From Planctomycetaceae bacterium (GTDB lineage Bacteria; Planctomycetota; Planctomycetia; Pirellulales; Pirellulaceae): a stretch of 64,000 nt of DNA. Below the pieces are notes generated by a model, which was not told the origin of the DNA, searched no databases, and was given only the letters and a program-made list of their open reading frames with translations. A program made the position numbers and the translations under genes. Shown here piece after piece: positions 25,478-33,662 of this stretch. How positions within the stretch are numbered: position 1 is the stretch's first letter; each line of letters opens with the position of its first letter. The stretch lies in contig JACKHN010000009.1 in assembly GCA_020638975.1 (NCBI GenBank), positions 186,001 through 250,000 of the forward strand, written 5' to 3'.

Positions 25478-27085
25478 CTAAGCCAACCGATTACTCTTCA
25501 AATCGATCCCGCAGTCACCATTACCTCCGGCTGCCGCGCTGAAATAGAGCAACTCACGCGTTAGTTCGTCGAGGACTGCACGCGAGTTGTAGAGGCCTGG
25601 AGATTTCAGCAAACGCCAGTAAAGTTGGCCTTCGGTCGTCACGCCCGCGGGAGGTCGCACAGCCCATTTGAACGACTGCAATCGATCGGCGTGATTAACA
25701 TACGAGCCATCCCGCTCGGCGAAGGTTGCGGAAGGCAACTGATAGGTCGCGGCATCCCAAAGCGGAGACGCGAACGAATCTTGCACGATCAGCAACGGGA
25801 CCGAGGACAACTTTTGAGCGACGGACTCGTCGTGCCAATTCGATTTATAACCGCCGGTGACCCACACCGCATCAAATGCTTCGTCGCTTAACCGGCCAAG
25901 GAAGTCGTCCCACGTCACTAACGCTTTCGCCAGTCCGACGATGACTTCTTCCACACCACGACGATTGGGGCACTTCTCGGCACGAATTGTGAAACCGTTC
26001 GGGAATGTTTCGTCTTGGCCTTCGGTTGGAATCGGCCCCAACACCAACAGAGCTTGCTCATCGATTCCACGGACGTACTTGGCTAGCTGATACGCCTCTT
26101 CCACCGTGAGGTGAGGCGACAAAACAGCGGCGATGCGTTTGCTCGCGGAGAGTTTGGCGTCTAGCTCACCGGAAAGCGTCGACCACTCGACGTTCTCGAA
26201 ACCGTCCTTGCCAACTCGGCGAGGCAGCGTGACACGAGAGGGATCGTGAACGTGCTTCCAGCCGTATCGGCCTTCGTCGCACATCCACCACTGATTCACA
26301 TGTGGGTTCTCACGTGGCTTCAGGCGATATACTTTGTCTTGATTCTCTTCGACTTTGATCGAACAACCGGTTGAACAGCCGGCACAAACATTGTCATGGC
26401 TCTTCATGAACCACACGCGTTGCTTGTAAAGGAAGTCGCGATCACCTAACGCACCTACCGGACAGAGATCGACCACATTGCCCGACATCTTGTTATCCAG
26501 CGGGAAACCTGGGAAGACATCAATCTCTTCGTGGGCACCGCGATTCACGACCATCAATTCGGCATCGCCACTGATTTCGCGGCTGAAGCGAACGCAGCGA
26601 GTACACATGACACATCGGTCGACAAACAGCGTGACTGTGTCGCCAAGTTCGCGGCGACGACTCGTAAATGGCTTCAGATCCGCACGTCGCTCTTCGCGCC
26701 CATGCTCGAAGTGATAGTCTTGCAGCGAGCATTCACCTGCTTTGTCGCAAATTGGGCAATCAATCGGATGACGGATCAACAAATCCTCTTCGACCATCGC
26801 ACGGGCGGCGGTGATTTTTTCACTCTTCGTGACAAAGACCGTTCCATCGGTGGCCGGTGTCTGACAGCCGGGAACCAGCTTGGGCAACATCGTGATCTCG
26901 CCCGTCGCGGGATCACGGCGACCGGTCTCGACGAGACACATTCGGCAACTAGCTACAACCGTCAAACCAGGATGCCAACAGTAATGCGGCACATCCGCGC
27001 CAACTCGCGCAGCGGCTTGAATGCCGTTCAGGCGTTCGCCTGCGGCTAGTTCGACTTCTTGTCCGTCTACTAATACTGTTGCCAT
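25478..27085 (-). CDS. nuoG: NADH-quinone oxidoreductase subunit G (short form)
   Basis: 535 aa. Ferredoxin-like N-terminal part with ligands for [2Fe-2S] N1b (HYCWHPGLTVVASCRMCLVE), the N3/N4-type clusters (CPICDKAGECSLQDYHFEHG, CVMCTRCVRFSREISG, VDLCPVGAL), and N5-like Cys (HDNVCAGCSTGCSIKVEEN). The C-terminal part keeps only a shortened molybdopterin-oxidoreductase-like domain, so the protein is well below the 700-900 aa of many homologues. Short NuoG forms are known in other lineages. Two accessory genes follow at once. The gap to nuoF (79 nt) holds an AT-rich imperfect inverted repeat. Confidence 0.93.
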   Translation of the reverse strand: MATVLVDGQEVELAAGERLNGIQAAARVGADVPHYCWHPGLTVVASCRMCLVETGRRDPATGEITMLPKLVPGCQTPATDGTVFVTKSEKITAARAMVEEDLLIRHPIDCPICDKAGECSLQDYHFEHGREERRADLKPFTSRRRELGDTVTLFVDRCVMCTRCVRFSREISGDAELMVVNRGAHEEIDVFPGFPLDNKMSGNVVDLCPVGALGDRDFLYKQRVWFMKSHDNVCAGCSTGCSIKVEENQDKVYRLKPRENPHVNQWWMCDEGRYGWKHVHDPSRVTLPRRVGKDGFENVEWSTLSGELDAKLSASKRIAAVLSPHLTVEEAYQLAKYVRGIDEQALLVLGPIPTEGQDETFPNGFTIRAEKCPNRRGVEEVIVGLAKALVTWDDFLGRLSDEAFDAVWVTGGYKSNWHDESVAQKLSSVPLLIVQDSFASPLWDAATYQLPSATFAERDGSYVNHADRLQSFKWAVRPPAGVTTEGQLYWRLLKSPGLYNSRAVLDELTRELLYFSAAAGGNGDCGIDLKSNRLA

Positions 27086-27116
27086 GATGTTTCGAGATTT
27101 ATGATTTGAGATTGAA

Positions 27117-27164
27117 GATTTCAGATTTGTTCAATCGAAAATCTAAAATCAAAAATCTGAAATT
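27117..27164. repeat. AT-rich inverted repeat between nuoF and nuoG
   Basis: GATTTCAGATTT (27117-27128) faces AAATCTGAAATT (27153-27164), 11 of 12 positions pairing. The surrounding AT-rich words (ATTTGAGATTGAAGATTTC, AATCTAAAATCAAAAATCT) are typical of simple planctomycetal intergenic spacers. It may modulate nuoG expression. Confidence 0.5.
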
Positions 27165-28520
27165 CTAGTGAGCTCCGATAATCTCCAGGACGGGAACTGG
27201 ATGGGTTTCCATATAGCCGTCTGGGTTTGTTCTCTTGATGTACTCTTCAAACTCGCCACGGAACTTGCGAATCGCGTTCTTCATTGGCCATGCCGCACCG
27301 TCGGCCAAACCACAGATTGTCGTGCCAGGGATGATGCCGATGTTGTCGCCGATTTCGAGCAACAGATCGAGATCCTTGAGGCGACCTTTGCCACCCTTGA
27401 TCCGATTCATCATCTTCAGCGCCCAGGAAGTGCCCTCACGACACGGAGTGCATTGTCCGCAACTCTCGTGAGCAAAGAACTGACAGCTGTTATGCAGGAA
27501 GTCGACCATCGGGACGGTCTCGTCAACAACAACAACCGCCGCCGTGCCGAGGCCCAAGCAACCATGCTTTCCCGGTCCAGCAAAATCGAGTGGGCAATCG
27601 AATTCGTCCGCCGTCAACAATCCCATACTGATACCACCGGGGATCGCTGCCTTGGCCTTGCGGCCCTTCCAAACACCGCCGCCATAGTTATCAATCAACT
27701 CATTGACAGTGATCCCTAGCGGAGCTTCGTAGCAGCCCGGCTTCTCGACGTGCCCGCTAAGACAATACAACTTCGGACCAAAGCTACCAGGATCACGAGG
27801 ATTGTTCGGATCAGGCTGAACACCAATCGAGCGAAACCAGTCTGCGCCGCGATCAACAATCTGCTTCACGCACGCAGCCGTCTCGACATTGTTAACAACC
27901 GTCGGCTTGCGGAATGCGCCTTCGACGGCAGGGAACGGCGGCTTGATTCGCGGCCATGCGCGTCGGCCTTCCAAACTTTCAATCAATCCGGTCTCTTCGC
28001 CGCAGATGTACGCAGCAGCTCCGCGATGCAAGAAGATATCCAGCGAATAGCCGCTGCCAAGGATATTCTTCCCCAGATAACCGGCAGCATAACATTCGTC
28101 GACAGCCGCCTGAACTCGCTTCCACGCCAATGGATACTCGTATCGCATGTAGAAGTACGCGGTCGACGCTGCAGTCGCGAAGCAACTGATAATCAAGCCT
28201 TCGATCACCTGATGCGGATCTTCTTCCATCAAGATCCGATTGTTAAACGTACCGGGCTCGCTCTCGTCGGCGTTCAGGCAGAAGTAAATCGGGCCCGGGT
28301 GATCCTTCGGCAAGAAAGTCCACTTCAGGCCAGTCGGAAAACCTGCACCACCTCGACCGCGAAGGCCGCTGCCTTTGACAAGCTCCTTGACGTCGTTGGC
28401 CGACATGCTACCGAGCACCTTCTTCAGGCCGGCATAGCCACCAAACGACTCGTAAGCGCGCAGCGTGTGACTGTCGTCTTTGTGGATATTCGCTAGTAAG
28501 ACTGGCTCAAACTCGGCCAC
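27165..28520 (-). CDS. nuoF: NADH-quinone oxidoreductase subunit F
   Basis: 451 aa; holds FMN, the NADH site and cluster N3. GTG start at 28520, 11 nt after nuoE. Visible features: SGLRGRGGAGFPTGLKW (glycine-rich NADH/FMN loop), NADESEPGTFNNRILM (FMN site), ICGEETGLIESLEGRRAWP, and the N3 ligands ESCGQCTPCREGTSWALKMM, with a fourth Cys in GTTICGLADGAAWP. All expected motifs are present, so NADH rather than F420 or ferredoxin is the likely donor. Confidence 0.95.
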   Translation of the reverse strand: MAEFEPVLLANIHKDDSHTLRAYESFGGYAGLKKVLGSMSANDVKELVKGSGLRGRGGAGFPTGLKWTFLPKDHPGPIYFCLNADESEPGTFNNRILMEEDPHQVIEGLIISCFATAASTAYFYMRYEYPLAWKRVQAAVDECYAAGYLGKNILGSGYSLDIFLHRGAAAYICGEETGLIESLEGRRAWPRIKPPFPAVEGAFRKPTVVNNVETAACVKQIVDRGADWFRSIGVQPDPNNPRDPGSFGPKLYCLSGHVEKPGCYEAPLGITVNELIDNYGGGVWKGRKAKAAIPGGISMGLLTADEFDCPLDFAGPGKHGCLGLGTAAVVVVDETVPMVDFLHNSCQFFAHESCGQCTPCREGTSWALKMMNRIKGGKGRLKDLDLLLEIGDNIGIIPGTTICGLADGAAWPMKNAIRKFRGEFEEYIKRTNPDGYMETHPVPVLEIIGAH

Positions 28521-28531
28521 ACTCGCACCTT

Positions 28532-29014
28532 TTACTCTAACGATTCGATAAACGCGTCAGCCTGATCGTTGGTCACACACTTATGCAGCGTCTCGTTTGC
28601 CAATACACACGGAGCATACTCGCAAGCGCCAAGACATTCCCCAAACTCCAACGTCAACTTCCCATCGGCCGTCGTGCCGCCGGGCTCGACGCCGGCCTTA
28701 TGACACATGTGCTCCAGCAGTTCGTCCGCTCCGCGAAGATGGCAACTGATCGAACGGCAGACCCAAGCGCGGACGCGACCGTGCGGCTCGTCCTGCTTGA
28801 AGAACCCGTAGAAGGTCAGCGTATCCTGCACTTGCGCCGGGCTCAGCTCCAACAACTCCGCCACTTCCACAACCGCCTGCAACGGCACATGTCGCAATCG
28901 CTCATTCACGATATGCAACGCCGGCAACGTCACCGCCTGCTTGGACGGATAGCGAGGAAAGAACGCCTTAATCTCGGCGACCATCTCGTCGGTTAGGATT
29001 CTGTCAGTAGTCAT
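28532..29014 (-). CDS. nuoE: NADH-quinone oxidoreductase subunit E
   Basis: 160 aa, thioredoxin-fold subunit carrying the [2Fe-2S] cluster N1a. Ligands are Cys86 and Cys91 (WVCRSISCHL) and Cys127 and Cys131 (GECLGACEYAP). The N-terminal helical domain (RYPSKQAVTLPALHIVNERL, ELLELSPAQVQDTLTFYGFF) is typical. ATG 29014. A short spacer with TCATTGGTCATTTG-type words separates it from nuoD. Confidence 0.95.
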   Translation of the reverse strand: MTTDRILTDEMVAEIKAFFPRYPSKQAVTLPALHIVNERLRHVPLQAVVEVAELLELSPAQVQDTLTFYGFFKQDEPHGRVRAWVCRSISCHLRGADELLEHMCHKAGVEPGGTTADGKLTLEFGECLGACEYAPCVLANETLHKCVTNDQADAFIESLE

Positions 29015-29045
29015 TGGTCATTTGCCTTGGTCATTTGAACCAACG

Positions 29046-30275
29046 CTATCTATCAAGTTCCGCAGCAATGATATTCAGGCTGCCTAATACAGCCACAATG
29101 TCGCTCAGCGTATGCCCACGAATCAAGTGAGGGAAAGTTGCAAAGTGAATGAACGAGGGAGGACGACAACGCGCTCGATACGCGACGTCGCTGCCGTCTC
29201 CAGCAATATAAAATCCGAGTTCGCCGTTGCCGGTTTCAGTCGCAGCGTACACCTCTTCACAAGGCACTTCGAATCCGCGATTTGCCATCACTAACTCGAA
29301 GTGTGTGATCGTGCCTTCGATCGTCTGATAAACCTGCTGCTTGGTCGGCAAAGTCGTGCGCTCATCAACGCCGATATTTGCAGGCCCGGGCGGAATACTC
29401 TCGATAGCTTGCTGAAGTATTTTCACGCTTTCTCGCATCTCGGCCATGCGGACGTAATAGCGGGCAAAGCAATCGCCCGCCTTCGCACAACAAACCTGAA
29501 AATCAAAGTCTTCGTAACCGAGATAAGGTTGATCTTTTCGCACATCGCGAGTCACACCACTGGCCCGCGCGATCGGCCCCGTGCAACTGCGATTGATTGC
29601 TTCCTCTTTCGTCAGAATCCCGACGCCTTTCGTGCGATCGACAAAGATGCGGTTGCGATTGAGCAACTTTTCCATGTCATCAATCGTCTTCGGAAAATCC
29701 TTCAAGAACGCTCGAATTTTTTCAACAACTAAAGGTGTGATGTCGTGCATCACACCGCCAACGCGGGTATAGCTGTTCGTAAATCTTGCCCCGCACAGCG
29801 TTTCAAAAATGTCGTAGATCTTCTCTCGCTGATAGAACGCGTACAAGAAGAAGGTAAAAGCACCCGTGTCGAGCCCCATCGCTCCCGTACTGAGCAAATG
29901 ATCGCTGATCCGTGCCAACTCCGAGATGATCACGCGGATGTATTTACAACGCGGCGTCAACTCGATTCCAAGAAGAGTTTCCACGGCATGATGCCAAGCG
30001 ACGTTGTTCGCCATCGGCGAGATATAGTTCATCCGGTCGGTTACGGTGACATACTGGTTGTAGTCCAGGTGCTCGCCGATCTTCTCGAAGCCCGAATGCA
30101 AATAGCCGATATCTGGAACGGCATCGACAACTCGTTCGCCATCCAACTTCAGCACGATTCGCAGCGTGGTGTGCGTCGCGGGATGCTGTGGGCCGAAATT
30201 CAGCGTCCACAGATAGTCCTCTTCGCGCGCGTCCTTCGCAAAGTCAGGTCGTGGTGGTGAGGTGGTGGTCGCCAT
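29046..30275 (-). CDS. nuoD: NADH-quinone oxidoreductase subunit D
   Basis: 409 aa from ATG 30275 (MATTTSPPRPDF); an ATG three codons upstream is less likely. This 49-kDa-type subunit lines the quinone pocket. Seen are NFGPQHPATHTTLRIVLKLD with the quinone-loop His, PDIGYLHSGFEKIGEH, and the C-terminal LPPSFIHFATFPHLIRGHTL region written here as CRPPSFIHFATF, then LSDIVAVLGSLN. The hydrogenase-type Ni-binding Cys are absent, as expected in complex I. Confidence 0.95.
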   Translation of the reverse strand: MATTTSPPRPDFAKDAREEDYLWTLNFGPQHPATHTTLRIVLKLDGERVVDAVPDIGYLHSGFEKIGEHLDYNQYVTVTDRMNYISPMANNVAWHHAVETLLGIELTPRCKYIRVIISELARISDHLLSTGAMGLDTGAFTFFLYAFYQREKIYDIFETLCGARFTNSYTRVGGVMHDITPLVVEKIRAFLKDFPKTIDDMEKLLNRNRIFVDRTKGVGILTKEEAINRSCTGPIARASGVTRDVRKDQPYLGYEDFDFQVCCAKAGDCFARYYVRMAEMRESVKILQQAIESIPPGPANIGVDERTTLPTKQQVYQTIEGTITHFELVMANRGFEVPCEEVYAATETGNGELGFYIAGDGSDVAYRARCRPPSFIHFATFPHLIRGHTLSDIVAVLGSLNIIAAELDR

Positions 30276-30325
30276 GTATTTCAAGCTTTCGCTTTAATGA
30301 CCAATTTCGAATGACCAATGTCCAA

Positions 30326-30826
30326 TTACGCTTCGCCCCGCGTCAGCACGGGGAAGTTATGTCGCTCGCCGCGGCCTTGCAACGGGTAGTCCTTGCGAAG
30401 CGGATGTGCTTCAAACTCCTCCGGCAGCAAGATCCGTCGCAGATCGGGATGCCCTTCAAAGAGAATCCCGAACATGTCCCAAACCTCGCGTTCCATCCAG
30501 TTCGCGCCCTCCCACAATGGCACTACCGAAGGAACGGTTAAGTCCGGCTCGTTCAACATCACGCGAACGGTCAGACGCAAGTTGTCTTCCATGCTCGCTA
30601 GTAGGTACACCAGTCCGAATCGATCGGTGGCGTCGCGAAAATTCAAGTAATCGACGCACGTCAGATCGACGAGCATGTCGAAACCGAACTCACCCTTCAA
30701 ACAAGTCAATGCTTCGAAGCACTGCGATTGCGGAACGACCACGCGGGTCAGGCCACGAAATTCGCTTTCCGCTACCTCCGAAAAACGCTCTTTGAGCGAT
30801 GCTACGACCTTCGACAGAGAGGACAT
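30326..30826 (-). CDS. nuoC: NADH-quinone oxidoreductase subunit C
   Basis: 166 aa, the 30-kDa-type subunit. The signature EREVWDMFGILFEGHPDLRR is complete, followed by ILLPEEFEAHPLRKDYPLQG. It begins 2 nt after the nuoB stop. NuoC and NuoD are separate genes, unlike the fused NuoCD of enterobacteria. Confidence 0.95.
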   Translation of the reverse strand: MSSLSKVVASLKERFSEVAESEFRGLTRVVVPQSQCFEALTCLKGEFGFDMLVDLTCVDYLNFRDATDRFGLVYLLASMEDNLRLTVRVMLNEPDLTVPSVVPLWEGANWMEREVWDMFGILFEGHPDLRRILLPEEFEAHPLRKDYPLQGRGERHNFPVLTRGEA

Positions 30827-30828
30827 GA

Positions 30829-31404
30829 TCAGTTGGTCCCCTGTCGATTCGGCAAGACGATCTGAGGAGTGCGAATAATCGGCAACTCCATCAAGGCTCG
30901 CTTTCGCTGCTGACGAGCAAACGTATTGAACTCACGACCGCCGATCGTACCTTCCGCTTGGATCTTGTCTTGCAGGTCGATGATTGCCTGGATCAACTGT
31001 TCGGGCCGAGGAGGACAGCCTGGCACGTACATGTCGACAGGAATAAATCGATCAATGCCCTGAACCACAGCATAGGTATCGAAGACGCCACCGGTTGATG
31101 CACAAGCTCCCATCGAGATACACCACTTCGGTTCATGCATCTGCTGCCAAATGCGTTGTAGAACGGGCAGCATCTTCATGGCAACTCGCCCCGCCACAAT
31201 CATCAGATCGCACTGACGAGGGCTGAATCGAAACACTTCCGCGCCAAACCGGGCCAGATCGTGACGGCTTGCGCCAGTCGCCATCAGCTCGATGCCGCAA
31301 CAAGCCGTCGCAAAAGGCATCGGCCATAGACTGTTCTTCCGACACCAACTGCCCAGCGAATCCAACTTACTGATAACAACATTTTCCGGCAGTTCTATCG
31401 CCAT
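30829..31404 (-). CDS. nuoB: NADH-quinone oxidoreductase subunit B
   Basis: 191 aa from ATG 31404, inside the end of nuoA (10-nt overlap); an upstream in-frame start at 31425 is less likely. It carries N2, the last cluster before quinone: Cys35 and Cys36 (ATACCGIEL), Cys101 (SMGACAST) and Cys130 (YVPGCPPRPE). All four ligands are present. The C-terminal tail is Arg-rich. Confidence 0.95.
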   Translation of the reverse strand: MAIELPENVVISKLDSLGSWCRKNSLWPMPFATACCGIELMATGASRHDLARFGAEVFRFSPRQCDLMIVAGRVAMKMLPVLQRIWQQMHEPKWCISMGACASTGGVFDTYAVVQGIDRFIPVDMYVPGCPPRPEQLIQAIIDLQDKIQAEGTIGGREFNTFARQQRKRALMELPIIRTPQIVLPNRQGTN

Positions 31405-31793
31405 CGAAACACGCCTTTCCGCCACGCGTAGGCAAATCCGACGGTCAGCAAAGCGATGAAAACCATTACTTCTGCGAACACCACCGTGGAACTAAAACCC
31501 GGAGTCGCGTCGGCAATGCTCTTCAAGCCCTGAGGGTTCTTGTTTGCAACCGCCCAGGGGTAGAGAAATAACAACTCGACGTCAAACAGCAGAAACGCAA
31601 TCGCGACCAGATGGAAGCGAACGTCGAAGCGCCGTCTCGCATCATGAATTGGGTCCATGCCGCTTTCATACGGCATTTCCTTCACACGCCCCGTCTTGTT
31701 GGGCCCGAGCAAACTGCCGAGTGTCAAGATGCCGACCGACAGCAACGTCGCACAAGCAGCAAAGAGCAGAAGTGGAAGGAGAAGGTTTTCCAT
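31395..31793 (-). CDS. nuoA: NADH-quinone oxidoreductase subunit A
   Basis: 132 aa, three membrane helices. Conserved features: the first cytoplasmic loop YESGMDPIHDARRRFDVRF, which closes the quinone site, and helix 2 LLFDVELLFLYPWA with its acidic pair. First gene of the 14-gene operon. AAGAGG lies upstream of ATG 31793. The leader carries a CRP-like palindrome and a sigma70-like promoter. Confidence 0.94.
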   Translation of the reverse strand: MENLLLPLLLFAACATLLSVGILTLGSLLGPNKTGRVKEMPYESGMDPIHDARRRFDVRFHLVAIAFLLFDVELLFLYPWAVANKNPQGLKSIADATPGFSSTVVFAEVMVFIALLTVGFAYAWRKGVFRWR

Positions 31794-31833
31794 AACCTCT
31801 TGGAAACATGGGAGTTGAAAACGGCAAACAATA

Positions 31834-31855
31834 CTTTGTGAATCTTGTCACAAAG
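31834..31855. promoter_or_regulatory. CRP/FNR-family binding site, perfect TGTGA-N6-TCACA
   Basis: CTTTGTGA (31834-31841), a 6-nt spacer and TCACAAAG (31848-31855): TGTGA at 31837-31841 and TCACA at 31848-31852 match the CRP consensus fully. It lies about 40-60 nt downstream of the probable nuo start of transcription and 41 nt before ATG, a place that suits repression or a leader hairpin. The binding protein is unknown. Confidence 0.55.
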
Positions 31856-31901
31856 TCTGGCAATAAAAAAATCAGCCGTTTCCATCGGCCAATTAAGCAG
31901 C

Positions 31902-31930
31902 ATCGTATCTCTGCTCAGATACATGGTCAA
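31902..31930 (-). promoter_or_regulatory. Sigma70-like promoter of the nuo operon
   Basis: On the minus strand TTGACC (31930-31925), a 17-nt spacer and TACGAT (31907-31902). The leader to nuoA is about 100 nt. Spacing is ideal. Confidence 0.6.
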
Positions 31931-31996
31931 GGTAGTGCGGATGCGTGGCGCGCGAACCGTTGACTTGGGTTAAGGCAAGCGACAGAAATGGATTTA

Positions 31997-32062
31997 CCAA
32001 TACGATGGCTCTCCGAAGCCGTCGAATCAGGACTCGACGGGCTCGGAGGCCCGTCGTACTGG
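31997..32062. repeat. Nested palindromic element, copy 2
   Basis: Outer arms 31997-32008 and 32051-32062 (two mismatches that would still pair as G-U in RNA) and inner arms CCGTCGA (32019-32025) and TCGACGG (32034-32040). It is 66 bp long and matches the reverse complement of 14128-14192 closely; the flanking ATTT.CCA words are shared too. Confidence 0.8.
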
Positions 32063-32096
32063 GAGGAAAAACCCTGCCACTCCGCCAAACAAAAGC

Positions 32097-32163
32097 GACC
32101 TCCGTAAGCGGGGCAGGTGCCTACGGAGGTCTTGGTGCGAGGCAAGAATGCCCCTGCCTCGCA
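32097..32163. repeat. Two successive hairpins upstream of the M20 peptidase gene
   Basis: GACCTCCGTA (32097-32106) pairs with TACGGAGGTC (32122-32131), and TGCGAGGCA (32136-32144) pairs with TGCCTCGCA (32155-32163). Both are perfect. They may be repeats or part of the leader of the peptidase gene. Confidence 0.6.
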
Positions 32164-32322
32164 TGGTATACATTCTGATACCAGATGTACGAATTGCAAC
32201 TGTAATTCGCTAAATATAGGAATATTTTTCATCCCCCGCTCCAGTGGCATCGTAACGCCCGCTGGCGGTTACAATGCTCGGACATTTATTCAACTGATTC
32301 CACCGAACTTGAGGAGGCGAAG

Positions 32323-33501
32323 ATGCCACTGGATGTCGTCGATACGTTACAAAGTCTCGTGGCTATCCCCAGCGTGAACCCAATGGGACGAGAGGATTCC
32401 GGCGAAGAGTTCTATGAACATCGCATGACGGACCGACTCGAAGCGATCTTCAACGGACTCGGCCTGCCCTTCGAGAAGCAGCAAATCGCCCCCAAACGAA
32501 GCAACATCATGGCCCGACTCGACGGCAGCGACCAACTGCTCGTTCTCGAAGCGCACCAAGACACGGTACCCGTCGACGGCATGACCATTCCGCCCTGGGA
32601 GCCGACCGTTCGCGACGGACGTATCTATGGTCGCGGCTCGTGTGACATCAAAGGTGGCATGGCGGCGATGCTGACTGCCGTCTCTCGATTGGCCGAAGAG
32701 CGACCAACCGGTATGCCGACCATCATCATGGCGTGTTCGGTCAACGAAGAACACGGCTTTAGTGGCGCGAGTGACATGGCCGCGCTCTGGAACTCGGGGC
32801 AAAGCACGGTGGTTCCGCGCAAGCCCGATGCTGTCATCGTTGCGGAACCAACTTTGCTGAACATCGTCGTGGCGCACAAAGGCGTCGCTCGGTGGCGAAT
32901 TCACACGAGCGGTCGCGCCTGCCACAGCTCGACGCCACATTTGGGCGACAACGCAATTTATCACATGGCTCGCGTGCTCCAGCATCTAGAAGTCTACGCC
33001 CGTGACGTCGCTCCAAGCCTTGGCAGCCATCGATTGCTGGGTGGCCCAACAGTCAGCGTGGGGATCATCTCCGGCGGAATCAGTGTCAACACCGTTGCCG
33101 ATGCCTGCGTGATCGAAATCGATCGTCGCGTCTTGCCCGGCGAGGACCCGATGGTAGCCCGGCAGCATGTGATCGACTACTTGGCCTCAAAGCTCGACAA
33201 GTCCGTTCCCATCTCGCACGAAGATCCGTTCATTGCCTCCAGTGGACTCGCCGACAAGACGAACGGAGCGTTGGCGGCGGCGGTGAGCCGTATTGCGTCC
33301 GGCTATGGTTCACCCGGTGAACTGATTGGCGTGCCGTACGGAACCGACGCGCCGGCGTTCGACGCAATCGGATGTCCGACGATCGTCTTCGGCCCCGGTT
33401 CGATTGAACAGGCCCACACGAAAGACGAGTGGCTGGCGATCGAACAATTGGAGAAGGCGACGGAGATTTATTATCAGATTGGGAAGCAAGGCGTGCTTTA
33501 A
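32323..33501 (+). CDS. M20 family metallopeptidase (ArgE/DapE/ACY1 type)
   Basis: 392 aa. Dizinc amidohydrolase motifs in order: LEAHQDTVPVDG (first zinc ligand and catalytic Asp), YGRGSCDIKGGMAAML (bridging Asp), SVNEEHGFSG (catalytic Glu pair), VAEPT, the dimerisation domain with HTSGRACHSSTPHLGDNAI, and a final zinc His in SIEQAHTKDEWL. Enzymes of this group remove acyl or succinyl groups from amino acids or cleave dipeptides; the exact substrate cannot be read. No signal peptide, so cytoplasmic. ATG 32323 has GAGGAGGCG upstream. It is divergent from nuo and stands alone. Confidence 0.88.
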   Translation: MPLDVVDTLQSLVAIPSVNPMGREDSGEEFYEHRMTDRLEAIFNGLGLPFEKQQIAPKRSNIMARLDGSDQLLVLEAHQDTVPVDGMTIPPWEPTVRDGRIYGRGSCDIKGGMAAMLTAVSRLAEERPTGMPTIIMACSVNEEHGFSGASDMAALWNSGQSTVVPRKPDAVIVAEPTLLNIVVAHKGVARWRIHTSGRACHSSTPHLGDNAIYHMARVLQHLEVYARDVAPSLGSHRLLGGPTVSVGIISGGISVNTVADACVIEIDRRVLPGEDPMVARQHVIDYLASKLDKSVPISHEDPFIASSGLADKTNGALAAAVSRIASGYGSPGELIGVPYGTDAPAFDAIGCPTIVFGPGSIEQAHTKDEWLAIEQLEKATEIYYQIGKQGVL

Positions 33502-33505
33502 TGAC

Positions 33506-33654
33506 GAATGACGAAATACCCAATGGGAGAAAAGGGAGGAATGACTAAGTACCCAATGACGAATGAAATCCAAATGAACGAATGACGACTACTCCTACTC
33601 CCGATTCGGAATAAGAGATTTGTCATTCCTTCGTCATTGGGTATTTCGTCATTC
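33506..33654. repeat. 20-bp inverted repeat in an intergenic spacer of the TGACGAA type
   Basis: The arm 33506-33525 is the exact reverse complement of 33635-33654. Variants of the word (TGACTAAGTACCCAATGACG) repeat between. Such spacers built of TGACGAATGACG and GTCATTGG words are scattered through this window (near 29020 and 30300 too). Confidence 0.7.
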
Positions 33655-33662
33655 CCCTTCCG

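Larger units (their letters stand above)
31794..32322. other. Divergent intergenic region between nuoA and the M20 peptidase gene
   Basis: About 530 nt. It holds, from left to right, the CRP-like site, the nuo promoter, palindromic element copy 2 and two hairpins at 32097-32163. No gene was seen. The peptidase gene has GAGGAGGCG just upstream of ATG 32323. Confidence 0.6.

Noticed and set aside
33506..33654. CRISPR array
   Set aside because: Repeats of the TGACGAA type are irregular in length and spacing, occur in both orientations and have no unique spacers; no cas gene in the window.
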